Shown in pieces: positions 54,971 through 62,249 of a stretch of 64,000 bases of DNA. The first letter of the stretch is position 1. Each line of letters starts with the position of its first letter. The notes below the pieces were generated by a model, which saw nothing but the letters and a program-made list of their open reading frames with translations, was not told the DNA's origin and searched no databases. This DNA comes from Micromonospora globbae (lineage in GTDB: Bacteria > Actinomycetota > Actinomycetes > Mycobacteriales > Micromonosporaceae), in contig NZ_RAQQ01000006.1 of NCBI RefSeq assembly GCF_003610785.1, positions 1-64,000 of the forward strand, given 5' to 3'. A program made the position numbers and the translations under genes.

Positions 54971-55927
54971 TCAGGACGCCGCCGTCCTCGGCAGCGTCGG
55001 TTCGGCCGGCACGGCGCGGGGCAGCGGCGGCCCGGGCACCACGACGGGCGTGCCGGTCGGCGTGAGCAGCGCACGGGCGGCCACCGCGAGCCGGCGCCGC
55101 CGTGGCACCACGGCCCGGCGCGCGAAGACGTCGTAGTCCTGGGCGGCCACCTCGTCGAGGATGCCGCCGTAGAGGGCGTACGCCGTGCGCATGCAGGCCT
55201 GCGAGGCCGGCGCGAGCAGGGTGATCCCCGGCGCCGCCGCCGCGTAGTGCGCCTGCGCGCGCCGCACCTCGTACGCGATCAACGCCCGGATCGCCGGGGT
55301 GGCGCGGCCACGGCGGGACGCCTCGGCAAGGTCGTCCCTGCTCACTCCGAACCGGTCCAGGTCCTCGTCGGGGAGGTAGGTCCGGCCGCGGGCCAGGTCC
55401 TCGCCCACGTCGCGGATGAAGTTGGTGAGCTGGAAGGCGAAGCCGAGCTGCCGGGCGGGTTCCCGGGCCGCGGCCGGGTCGCTGCTCTCCAGGACGGGCA
55501 GCATCATCGTGCCGATGGCCGCCGCCGAACCCTCCATGTAGTCGAGCAGGTGCGCGTAGCTGGGGTACGAGGTGACGCTCAGGTCCATCGCCATGCTCTT
55601 GAGGAACGAGGCGAAGTCGTCCCGGTCCAGGTCGAAGACGGCGATGGTGTGCAGGACGGCGGGGAGCAGCGGGTCGTCGACCGGCTCGCGGTGCAGGCCA
55701 GCGAGGAACCGGCCCGCCCAGTCGTCGAGCCGGGCGGCGCGCTCCGCCGGCGGCAGAGCGTCGGTGCGGTCGACGATCTCGTCCGCGTAGCGCGTGAAGC
55801 CGTAGAGGGCGTGCACGTGTCGCCGTTTCCACGCGGGGAGCAGCCGGGTGGCGAGATAGTAGGTGCGGCCGTGCCGTCTGTGCAGCTCACGACACCGGTC
55901 ATAGGCAGCGGCCAACTCCGCTTCCAC
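54971..55927 (-). CDS. crtB: Phytoene synthase
   Basis: The protein has 318 residues from GTG 55927, with GAGGAGGGTCGG upstream. It joins two geranylgeranyl diphosphates to phytoene. Both Mg-diphosphate motifs are visible: YADEIVDRTD (DxxxD) and RDVGEDLARGRTYLP (DxxxD), with HALYGFTRYADEIV and GFAFQLTNFIRDVG typical of squalene/phytoene synthases. The C-terminal 40 residues are Pro-rich and not part of the fold. It is divergent from crtI across 200 bases that contain direct repeats. No crtE gene is in the window. Confidence 0.93.
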   Translation of the reverse strand: MEAELAAAYDRCRELHRRHGRTYYLATRLLPAWKRRHVHALYGFTRYADEIVDRTDALPPAERAARLDDWAGRFLAGLHREPVDDPLLPAVLHTIAVFDLDRDDFASFLKSMAMDLSVTSYPSYAHLLDYMEGSAAAIGTMMLPVLESSDPAAAREPARQLGFAFQLTNFIRDVGEDLARGRTYLPDEDLDRFGVSRDDLAEASRRGRATPAIRALIAYEVRRAQAHYAAAAPGITLLAPASQACMRTAYALYGGILDEVAAQDYDVFARRAVVPRRRRLAVAARALLTPTGTPVVVPGPPLPRAVPAEPTLPRTAAS

Positions 55928-55939
55928 CCGACCCTCCTC

Positions 55940-55960
55940 ATCGACGCATCAATCGACGCA
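55940..55960 (-). promoter_or_regulatory. Direct repeats in the crtB leader, candidate LitR/CarH-type operator
   Basis: ATCGACGCA occurs twice with a 12-base period (55940-55948 and 55952-55960), with a weaker third copy (ACTCGTCAC) following. CarH-type regulators bind tandem direct repeats of about one helical turn. The litR-like gene is 2.4 kb away in the same cluster. A possible crtB -10, TACCCT on the minus strand, lies 12 to 20 bases further upstream. Confidence 0.4.
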
Positions 55961-56127
55961 ACTCGTCACTCTAGGGTACGCTCGGCCGGACGGCCACAGA
56001 TGCGGACGCGGCCGACGTTCACCCCGGCCGGGGGATCGTCCCGCCCGCTCGCGTCGCTTTCGCCCGGTCGGTCACCGCCGACCGGGATCGACAGGCATGA
56101 TGGGCGCTCGCGCGAGGAGGTGGTGGC

Positions 56128-57609
56128 GTGCGGACGGTGGACGGACGAACGGACCGGGTGGTCGTCGTCGGCGCCGGCTTGGGCGGCCTGGCCTGCGCGC
56201 TGCACCTCGCCGGGCGTGGTCGCCAGGTGACCGTGCTCGAACGCGAGCCGGTGCCGGGCGGCCGGGCGGGTCGGCTCGGCGTGGACGGCTACGAGTTCGA
56301 CACCGGGCCGACGGTGCTCACCATGCCGGAGCTGATCGCCGAGGCGCTCGGCGCGGTCGGTGAGGAACTGGGCGACTGGCTCGACCTGACCCCGCTCGAC
56401 CCGGCCTACCGGGCGTACTACCCGGACGGCTCGACCCTCGACGTCATCACCGACACCGCCCGGATGGCCGCCGAGATCTCCCGGGTCTGCGGGCCGCGGG
56501 AGGCGGACGGCTACCTGCGCTTCGTCGACTACGCCCGGCGGCTGTGGCAGCTCGAACGGGCCGACTTCATCGAGCGCAACCTGGACACGCCGGTCGACCT
56601 GCTCACCGGCAACCTGCTGCGGCTGCTGGCCGGCGGGGCCTTCCGCCGGCTGCACACCAAGATCGCGCAGTTCTTCCGCGATCCGCGCACCCAGCGGATC
56701 TTCTCGTTCCAGGCCATGTACGCCGGGCTCGCCCCGCACGACGCGCTGGCCATCTACGCCGTCATCGCGTACCTCGACGCGGTGGCCGGGGTCTGGTTCC
56801 CCCGCGGCGGCGTCCACTCGGTGGCGCGGGCCATGGCCGGCGCCGCGGAGAAGCACGGGGTGCAGATCCGGTACGGCACCACGGTGACCCGGGTGCTGAC
56901 GGCGAACGGCCGGGCCACCGGGGTGCTCACCGCCGACGGCGAGGTCGTGCCGGCCGACGTGGTGGTGCTCAACCCCGACCTGCCGGTCGCCTACCGCGAC
57001 CTGCTGCCCGCCGCGCCCCGCCGGCGGCTCACCCACTCACCGTCCTGCGTGGTCCTGCACGTCGGGTCGACCCAGGGCTACTCGCGGATCGCCCACCACA
57101 ACATCCATTTCGGTCGGTCCTGGCGGGGCACGTTCGACGAGGTCATCCGCCGGGGCGAGCTGATGTCCGACCCATCGCTGCTGGTCACCAACCCGAGCCG
57201 CACCGACCCGTCGGTGGCGCCACCGGGCCGGCACACCTACTACGTGCTCGCCCCGACGCCCAACCTCGACCGGGCGCCGCTCGACTGGCGGGGCGGCCTT
57301 GCCGACCGCTACGCCGACCGGCTCGTCGCCACGCTGGAGGACCGCGGCTACGTCGGCTTCGGCGCGGGCGTGGAGGTGCTGCGGACGGTGACGCCGGCCG
57401 ACTGGGCGGCCCAGGGCATGGCGGCGGGCACGCCGTTCGCGGCCGCGCACAGCTTCCTCCAGACCGGGCCGTTCCGGCCGACCAACCTGCACCGGGCGCT
57501 CTCCAACGTGGTCTTCGTCGGCTCGGGCACCCAGCCCGGCGTGGGCGTGCCGATGGTGCTGATCTCCGGCAAGCTCGCCGCCGGCCGCGTCACAGGAGAT
57601 GACCGATGA
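56128..57609 (+). CDS. crtI: Phytoene desaturase
   Basis: The protein has 493 residues from GTG 56128, with GAGGAGG upstream. The dinucleotide-binding start VVVVGAGLGGLACALHLAGR is followed by GYEFDTGPTVLTMPELIAEA and, at the C-terminus, FVGSGTQPGVGVPMVLISGK, the CrtI signature. It adds double bonds to phytoene using FAD; the number of desaturations cannot be told. It heads the crtI-idi-litR operon and is joined to idi through a 9-codon mini-ORF. Confidence 0.93.
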   Translation: MRTVDGRTDRVVVVGAGLGGLACALHLAGRGRQVTVLEREPVPGGRAGRLGVDGYEFDTGPTVLTMPELIAEALGAVGEELGDWLDLTPLDPAYRAYYPDGSTLDVITDTARMAAEISRVCGPREADGYLRFVDYARRLWQLERADFIERNLDTPVDLLTGNLLRLLAGGAFRRLHTKIAQFFRDPRTQRIFSFQAMYAGLAPHDALAIYAVIAYLDAVAGVWFPRGGVHSVARAMAGAAEKHGVQIRYGTTVTRVLTANGRATGVLTADGEVVPADVVVLNPDLPVAYRDLLPAAPRRRLTHSPSCVVLHVGSTQGYSRIAHHNIHFGRSWRGTFDEVIRRGELMSDPSLLVTNPSRTDPSVAPPGRHTYYVLAPTPNLDRAPLDWRGGLADRYADRLVATLEDRGYVGFGAGVEVLRTVTPADWAAQGMAAGTPFAAAHSFLQTGPFRPTNLHRALSNVVFVGSGTQPGVGVPMVLISGKLAAGRVTGDDR

Positions 57610-57635
57610 GCGACAGCAGTGGAGGATCGGCATGA
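57606..57635 (+). other. 9-codon bridging mini-ORF between crtI and idi
   Basis: ATG 57606 encodes MSDSSGGSA. ATGA at 57606-57609 overlaps the crtI stop, and ATGA at 57632-57635 overlaps the idi start. The idi ribosome site (GGAGG) lies within it. It has the same plan as the mini-ORFs at 28586 and 32498. Confidence 0.6.
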
Positions 57636-58339
57636 GTGACCGTGAGGGGCATCTCGTCGAGCTCGTCGACGAGGCCGGGCAGGCCCACGGTGAGACGACG
57701 GTGGCGGCCGCCCACCGGCCACCGGGCCAGTTGCACCGGGCGTTCTCCGTCATGCTGGTGGCGCCGGACGGCCAGGTGCTGCTCCAACGCCGGGCCGCCG
57801 TGAAGACCCGCTTCCCGCTGCGCTGGGCCAACTCGTGCTGCGGTCACCCCCTGCCCGGCGAGTCGCTGGCCGAGGCCGCGAACCGCCGGTTGCGGGAGGA
57901 GCTGGGTGCGGGCCCGGTCGAGCTGACCGAGATGGGCATCCACCTCTACTACGCCGAGGACCCGACCACCGGCCGGGTCGAGTTCGAGTACGACCACGTC
58001 CTGCGGGGTGACTTCCTCCCCGGCGCGCCGCTGCGGCCCGATCCGGCGGAGGTGGCCGAGCTGCGCTGGGTGGAGCCGACGGCGCTCGAGGCCGACCTGG
58101 ACGCCGACCCGCGGGCGTACGCACCGTGGCTCCGTGGGGTGGTGGGCCGCCTGCTGCGTCCCGGCGGCCCGGACGCCCGGCCCGCCGCCGTCACCGTTCC
58201 CCCGGCCACCCCGCCCGCCGGCGGCGTGGGCGCCGTGGCCGGCACGCCGGCCGACCCTGGGCCGGCCGGCCCCGACGTCGCCGCGGTCCCGTCGGGCGCG
58301 CCCGCCGACGAGGCGCCGGAGCGGTCGGGTGGTCGATGA
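57632..58339 (+). CDS. idi: Isopentenyl-diphosphate delta-isomerase, type 1
   Basis: The protein has 235 residues from ATG 57632. The Nudix fold carries the active-site Cys in WANSCCGHPLPGE and the Nudix box ESLAEAANRRLREELGAGP. The catalytic Glu is in VEFEYDHVLRG. It supplies dimethylallyl diphosphate for carotenoid synthesis. The core ends near residue 185; an extra Pro/Ala/Gly-rich tail of about 50 residues follows, encoded just before the overlap with the next gene. An upstream in-frame ATG at 57599 inside crtI is less likely. Confidence 0.94.
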   Translation: MSDREGHLVELVDEAGQAHGETTVAAAHRPPGQLHRAFSVMLVAPDGQVLLQRRAAVKTRFPLRWANSCCGHPLPGESLAEAANRRLREELGAGPVELTEMGIHLYYAEDPTTGRVEFEYDHVLRGDFLPGAPLRPDPAEVAELRWVEPTALEADLDADPRAYAPWLRGVVGRLLRPGGPDARPAAVTVPPATPPAGGVGAVAGTPADPGPAGPDVAAVPSGAPADEAPERSGGR

Positions 58340-59273
58340 GGCGCTGAGCGCGGGCGCGGTCGCCCGTCGGCTCGGGGTCGCCGTGACCACGCTGCGCACC
58401 TGGCACCAGCGTTACGGCCTCGGGCCCAGCCGCCACGAGCCGGGCCAGCACCGCCGCTACACGGCGGACGACCTGGCCCGCCTGGAGATCATGCGGAGGC
58501 TCACCGCCGAGGGTGTCAGCCCCGCCGAGGCGGCGCGGTGGGCCCGCCAGGCGCCCGGAGCCGTACGCGTCGAGGACCGGCCCCGGTCAGGCCCGCCCGG
58601 GGTCCGGGACGGCGGCGGGCCGACCATCCCCGTCGGCCGGGCCGGGCCGGCCGCCCGGGGCCTGGCCCGCGCCGCTATGCGCCTGGACTCGACGGCGATC
58701 GGCGAGACCATCGCCCGCTCCCTCGCCGACGAGGGCGTGGTGGCCACCTGGGACCGGCTGATCCGGCCGGTGCTGGCCGGCATCGGCGAGCGGCACGCCG
58801 CCACGTACGCGCTCATCGAGGTGGAGCACCTGCTGTCCCGTTGCGTCTCCGAGGCGTTCGCCGCGCTGAGCCGGGCGGCCAGGCCAGCCGGACCGCCGCG
58901 GATCCTCCTCTCCTGCGCCGACGAGGAGCAGCACACGCTGCCGCTCGAGGCGCTCGCCGCCGCCCTCGCCGAGGCCGGCGTGGGCCACCGCATGCTCGGG
59001 GCCCGCGTCCCCAGTCCGGCGCTGCTGCGGGCGGTCGACCGGACCGGGCCCGCCGCCGTGGTCCTCTGGTCGCACACCCCGGCGACCGCCGACCCCACGC
59101 AACTGGAGGCGCTGGTCGCCGCGCGTCGGCGGCCCCTGCTGGTGCTGGCCGCGGGCCCCGGCTGGCCCGTCGCGGCGCTCCCCTCCGGGGTCGTACGCCC
59201 CACCCACCTCGCCGAGGCGCTCGCGCTGGTCGTGGCCGCTCGGGACTCGCTGGAGCAGCCGCCCTCGGCCTGA
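58329..59273 (+). CDS. MerR-type LitR/CarH-like regulator with degenerate B12-binding site
   Basis: The protein has 314 residues from GTG 58329, overlapping idi by 11 bases. The MerR helix-turn-helix is complete: LSAGAVARRLGVAVTTLRTW, HQRYGLGPSRHEPGQHRRYT. A four-helix region (WDRLIRPVLAGIGERHAATY, ALIEVEHLLSRCV) then matches the cobalamin-capping bundle of CarH. There the Trp of the W-x9-EH motif is His while EH is kept. The Rossmann-like end has DEEQHTLPLEALAAAL, where the E-x-H-x-x-G B12 motif is EQHTLP (Gly replaced by Pro). It probably represses crt genes and responds to light or redox state; adenosylcobalamin binding is doubtful. Confidence 0.85.
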   Translation: MVDEALSAGAVARRLGVAVTTLRTWHQRYGLGPSRHEPGQHRRYTADDLARLEIMRRLTAEGVSPAEAARWARQAPGAVRVEDRPRSGPPGVRDGGGPTIPVGRAGPAARGLARAAMRLDSTAIGETIARSLADEGVVATWDRLIRPVLAGIGERHAATYALIEVEHLLSRCVSEAFAALSRAARPAGPPRILLSCADEEQHTLPLEALAAALAEAGVGHRMLGARVPSPALLRAVDRTGPAAVVLWSHTPATADPTQLEALVAARRRPLLVLAAGPGWPVAALPSGVVRPTHLAEALALVVAARDSLEQPPSA

Positions 59274-59352
59274 CCCGGGGGGTGTCACCGGGCGAGGGCG
59301 TCCACTAGCGTCGGGTGTTCCGCGAACCCCGAACCCCTCCGGGAGCGAACAC

Positions 59353-60153
59353 ATGAGAGCCCGTGCCGTGCTCGCGTGCGTCCTGGGCCTGGTGCTGGTC
59401 CTCGCCGGTTGCGCGAACGAGGGTGGAACCCCGGCCGCCGACGGCCCCACCCCGACCGCCTCGACCGCCTCGACCGCTCCGGCGCCGAGCCCGACACCCA
59501 CAGCCGCGCCGAAGCCGACCCGTACGGCCACCAAGCCGCCTCTCCGCCCCCTGCCGACCACCCTCCCGGCGGGGCTGCGCCGTGGCACCGGCGTACGCCC
59601 GGTGGCGCTGACCTTCGACGACGGGCCGAGCCCGGCGTGGACGCCGAAGATCCTGGACCGGCTACGCGCCGCCAAGGTGACGGCCACGTTCTGCCTCGTC
59701 GGCCGTGAGGTCCGGCGCCACCCCGAGCTGGTCCGCCGGATCGTCCGCGAGGGACACCAGCTCTGCAACCACAGCTGGCGGCACGACGTGGACCTCGGCC
59801 GGCGGCCGGTCGCCGAGATCCGGGCCGACCTGGAGCGCACGAACGAGGCCATCCGGGCGGCCGTCCCGAAGGCCCGGATCACCTACTACCGGCAGCCCGG
59901 CGGACGGTGGACGCCCGAGGTGGTGGCGGTGGCCAAGCAGCTCGGCATGCGCTCCCTGCACTGGAGCGTCGATCCGCAGGACTGGAGCAGGCCGCCGGCG
60001 GCGACGATCACCAAGCGGGTCCTGAGCGCCGTCCGCCCCGGCGCCATCGTGCTGCTGCACGACGGGGGCGGGAACCGGGCCGCCACGTTCGCCGCCTGCC
60101 CCGCGGTGATCGCCGAGCTGGAACGGCGCTTCGGCGTCACCCGGCTCCGCTAG
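59353..60153 (+). CDS. Polysaccharide deacetylase lipoprotein (NodB domain)
   Basis: The protein has 266 residues from ATG 59353. Lipobox VLAGCAN follows the signal peptide, and a Thr/Pro/Ala linker of about 40 residues comes next. The NodB motifs are complete: TFDDGPSP (catalytic Asp pair), NHSWRHD (H-x3-H zinc ligands), RQPGGRW, SVDPQDWSRP and IVLLHDGGG. It would remove acetyl groups from peptidoglycan or chitin-like polymers at the cell surface. It stands alone between the carotenoid operon and the tRNA genes. Confidence 0.93.
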   Translation: MRARAVLACVLGLVLVLAGCANEGGTPAADGPTPTASTASTAPAPSPTPTAAPKPTRTATKPPLRPLPTTLPAGLRRGTGVRPVALTFDDGPSPAWTPKILDRLRAAKVTATFCLVGREVRRHPELVRRIVREGHQLCNHSWRHDVDLGRRPVAEIRADLERTNEAIRAAVPKARITYYRQPGGRWTPEVVAVAKQLGMRSLHWSVDPQDWSRPPAATITKRVLSAVRPGAIVLLHDGGGNRAATFAACPAVIAELERRFGVTRLR

Positions 60154-60204
60154 GCCCTCCTGACCTGCGGTTTTGCGCGCCGCCACGGATGAGGCCATAC
60201 CGGT

Positions 60205-60234
60205 TTGGTCGACCGCCGGGGCATCACGTATGCT
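60205..60234 (+). promoter_or_regulatory. Candidate promoter of the tRNA cluster
   Basis: TTGGTC and TATGCT are separated by 18 bases, about 70 bases before the tRNA-Glu gene. A TTGACG further on (near 60274) has no well-placed -10. Confidence 0.45.
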
Positions 60235-60306
60235 TTCCAAGCCTCCGGCGGGGCCGGATGGGAGCAAGTCCGCTTGACGTTGCCGATGTGCAATGATGGC
60301 GGGGCC

Positions 60307-60379
60307 GCCCTCATCGTCTAGCGGCCCAGGACGCCGCCCTTTCAAGGCGGTAGCACGGGTTCGAATCCCGTTGGGGGCA
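60307..60379 (+). tRNA. tRNA-Glu (anticodon TTC)
   Basis: The gene has 73 bases. The acceptor GCCCTCA pairs with TGGGGGC and the discriminator is A. The anticodon stem CCGCC/GGCGG encloses CTTTCAA with anticodon TTC. The T-arm is CGGGTTCGAATCCCG. No CCA is encoded. Confidence 0.96.
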
Positions 60380-60409
60380 CGACCGGCGCAAGCCGGAGCA
60401 ACAGAGCTA

Positions 60410-60483
60410 GGTCCTGTGGAGCAGTCGGAGTGCTCGCCGCCCTGTCAAGGCGGAGGTCGCGGGTTCAAGTCCCGTCAGGACCG
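60410..60483 (+). tRNA. tRNA-Asp (anticodon GTC)
   Basis: The gene has 74 bases. The acceptor GGTCCTG pairs with CAGGACC and the discriminator is G. The anticodon stem CCGCC/GGCGG encloses CTGTCAA with anticodon GTC. The T-arm is CGGGTTCAAGTCCCG. No CCA is encoded. Confidence 0.96.
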
Positions 60484-60585
60484 CAGCGCTGACGCCGCGC
60501 TCATCATGCGCGGCGTTCTGCGTATCGGACCGGATGCCCTCCGGGCGGATCACTCGCCCTCCGGGTAGCATGGTCCGAGCGACCC

Positions 60586-60659
60586 GGCCAGGTAGCTCAG
60601 TTGGTACGAGCGTCCGACTGAAAATCGGAAGGTCGGCGGTTCGACCCCGCCCCTGGCCA
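60586..60659 (+). tRNA. tRNA-Phe (anticodon GAA)
   Basis: The gene has 74 bases. The acceptor GGCCAGG pairs with CCTGGCC and the discriminator is A. The anticodon loop CTGAAAA has anticodon GAA. The T-arm is GGCGGTTCGACCCCGCC. No CCA is encoded. It is a frequent integration target of actinomycete elements, but here the flanks look undisturbed. Confidence 0.97.
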
Positions 60660-60680
60660 CAAAGCCTTTCGCCGGGCTTA

Positions 60681-60718
60681 CAAGATCCCCACCAGCGGAG
60701 AGGCCGGTGGGGATCTTG
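60681..60718 (+). terminator. Terminator of the tRNA cluster
   Basis: The perfect 13-bp arms CAAGATCCCCACC and GGTGGGGATCTTG flank a 12-base loop and are followed by CTTTTG, the clearest T-tail in the window. Confidence 0.93.
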
Positions 60719-60785
60719 CTTTTGCCGTCTCGGCCGCAGTCGCACCAGACCCGCTCGGCGGCCATGGCGATCGGCAGCGTGACGG

Positions 60786-61247
60786 TCAGCAGCAGGTGGT
60801 GGCGGTTCCCGCGGTCGCCGGCTGCTGCCCGGACGGTTCGCCGCAGCGGCACTCGCCCCCGGTCGCCTTGACGAGGGTGTCGGCGTCCGCCTTGACGGTG
60901 TAGACCTCCCAGGGCTCGTCGCCGGGGCCGCGTACCCAGACCTTGTCCTGGAGGGCGTAGCAGCACTCGGTGTCGTTCTCCGCCAGGGTGATCAAGCCCT
61001 CCTCGGCGAGCCGCTTCGCGGCGGCGTCGACGTCCTCGGTGCTGAACACCTCGACCCCGAGGTGGTCCATGACGGTGGGCTGGCCGGCCTCGCCCTCGAT
61101 GAGCACGAGCTTCAGGGGTGGGTTCGGCACGGCGAAGTTGGCGTAGCCGGGGCGGCGCTTGGCCGGCTCGACGCCGAACAGCGTCGAGTAGAAGGCGACC
61201 GAGCCTTCGAGGTCGGACACGCGCAGGGCGAGCTGCACACGGGACAT
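60786..61247 (-). CDS. ArsI/CadI-family vicinal-oxygen-chelate metalloenzyme
   Basis: The protein has 153 residues from ATG 61247. The glyoxalase-like fold begins MSRVQLALRVSDLEGSVAFY, with STLFGVEPAKRRPGYANFAV and VMDHLGVEVFSTEDVDAAAK. The vicinal Cys pair in NDTECCYALQDKVWVRGP is the trivalent-arsenical site of ArsI C-As lyases. The tail carries CRCGEPSG and ends TTCC, four more Cys that may bind soft metals. It would split methylarsenite (ArsI) or serve as a cadmium-induced protein (CadI). It is divergent from an ArsR repressor. Confidence 0.88.
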   Translation of the reverse strand: MSRVQLALRVSDLEGSVAFYSTLFGVEPAKRRPGYANFAVPNPPLKLVLIEGEAGQPTVMDHLGVEVFSTEDVDAAAKRLAEEGLITLAENDTECCYALQDKVWVRGPGDEPWEVYTVKADADTLVKATGGECRCGEPSGQQPATAGTATTCC

Positions 61248-61316
61248 GGGGACCTCCTGGTGGTGGACGTCAGCGGGCGAGGACCGCGGCGGCCAGCACG
61301 CGACCTCGCCCGCTGT

Positions 61317-61390
61317 CTAGACGGCTTTCGAAGCAAGCCCCACTGTTGCACCCTGTTTTGACGCCTGTCAAGCTAGACGCATGTCGAAGC
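61317..61390 (+). repeat. Two 18-base direct repeats flanking the arsR promoter region
   Basis: CTAGACG-N4-TCGAAGC occurs at 61317-61334 (N4 = GCTT) and at 61373-61390 (N4 = CATG), 56 bases apart. The second copy includes the arsR start codon. It could be a twin protein-binding site or the scar of a tandem duplication. Confidence 0.75.
61343..61371 (-). promoter_or_regulatory. Promoter of the ArsI/CadI gene overlapping an ArsR operator
   Basis: On the minus strand TTGACA (61371-61366) and CAACAG (61348-61343) are 17 bases apart. The inverted repeat TTGAC-GCCT-GTCAA (61358-61371) covers the -35 box, a good place for ArsR to block transcription until metal binds. Confidence 0.6.
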
Positions 61391-61743
61391 AGTCTCTGCC
61401 GGTCGTGGATCTCCAAGCGGTCGCGTGCTGTGCCCCGCTGGCGGTCCGCCCGATGGACGCCGAGCAGGCGGTGGCGGTCGCGCCGATGTTCAAGGCCCTC
61501 GGCGACCCGGTCCGGCTGCGGTTGATGTCGATGATCGCCTCGGTGCCGGAGATGTGCGTGTGCGACCTCACGCCGGCGTTCGACCTGTCCGGGCCGACCA
61601 TCTCCCACCACCTCAAGGTGCTGCGCGAGGCCGGTCTGGTCGACTCCGAACGGCGGGGCACGTGGGTCTGGTACCGGGTCCGGCCCGAGGCGTTCCGCCA
61701 GCTCGGGGCGCTGCTCGACCTGCCCGCACCCGAGGGCGCGTGA
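61381..61743 (+). CDS. arsR: ArsR-family metalloid-responsive repressor
   Basis: The protein has 120 residues from ATG 61381. The winged helix is clear: FKALGDPVRLRLMSMIAS, DLTPAFDLSGPTISHHLKVL, REAGLVDSERRGTWVWYRV. Metal-site Cys are the pair in QAVACCAPL at the N-terminus and PEMCVCDL in the DNA-binding helix region. This arrangement is shared with ArsR/CmtR-type sensors of As(III) or Cd/Pb. It should repress the divergent ArsI/CadI gene and itself. Confidence 0.92.
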   Translation: MSKQSLPVVDLQAVACCAPLAVRPMDAEQAVAVAPMFKALGDPVRLRLMSMIASVPEMCVCDLTPAFDLSGPTISHHLKVLREAGLVDSERRGTWVWYRVRPEAFRQLGALLDLPAPEGA

Positions 61744-61761
61744 GCCTCACCCGGCGCGCCG

Positions 61762-62043
61762 CTACTCCCTCAGGTAGCCGGTGGCGGGATCGATCTCGGC
61801 GAGGAAGCCGCGGATGGCGTCCTCCATCTCCCGCCGGCTCATGGGCACGGCGGGTCCGCCGAGCGTGAAACCGTAGTCGTGTGGCCCGGTGAGCCAGTCG
61901 AAGTCGTACGTGCCGGGCTGGTCGGCACGCTGGCCCACGCGGAAGGTGTGCCCGTCGACGGTCAGCAGGACTGGTTCGTCCCGGACCGTCCGTGGGTGCT
62001 CGGGCGCGAGGCCGGGCTCCGGCTCGCTCCACTCGCTCCACAT
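61762..62043 (-). CDS. Small conserved actinomycete protein, unknown function
   Basis: The protein has 93 residues from ATG 62043, with GGAGGGGGCGGG upstream; the longer open frame to 62364 is opposite the hydrolase gene's start. The sequence MWSEWSEPEPGLAPEHPRTV, VLLTVDGHTFRVGQRADQPG, TYDFDWLTGPHDYGFTLGGP, MSRREMEDAIRGFLAEIDP looks like a single beta-alpha domain. It converges with arsR (18 bases between stops). Function unknown. Confidence 0.75.
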   Translation of the reverse strand: MWSEWSEPEPGLAPEHPRTVRDEPVLLTVDGHTFRVGQRADQPGTYDFDWLTGPHDYGFTLGGPAVPMSRREMEDAIRGFLAEIDPATGYLRE

Positions 62044-62249
62044 GCCCGCCCCCTCCGGACGCCACCTCCGGGCCGGTCCCCAGGCTACGGCGGCGCGCGC
62101 CCCGCCGGTGCCGATCACGAGCACCGCCGCCAGCCCGTACCCGCCGGGGGACCCTGACGAAAGTGGGTACGGTCGGCCGCCCTTCGGGCAGGGCGCCGCC
62201 CCCGCCCCGATCCCTACCGTCGGTTCCCCACCCACGGAAGGGAAGCACA

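Noticed and set aside
60241..60306. A small RNA before tRNA-Glu
   Set aside because: Only an unpaired leader after a candidate promoter; no conserved fold could be seen.
60586..60659. tRNA-Phe as an occupied integration site
   Set aside because: The tRNA is complete, is followed at once by its terminator, and no integrase or second copy of its 3' end is in the window.
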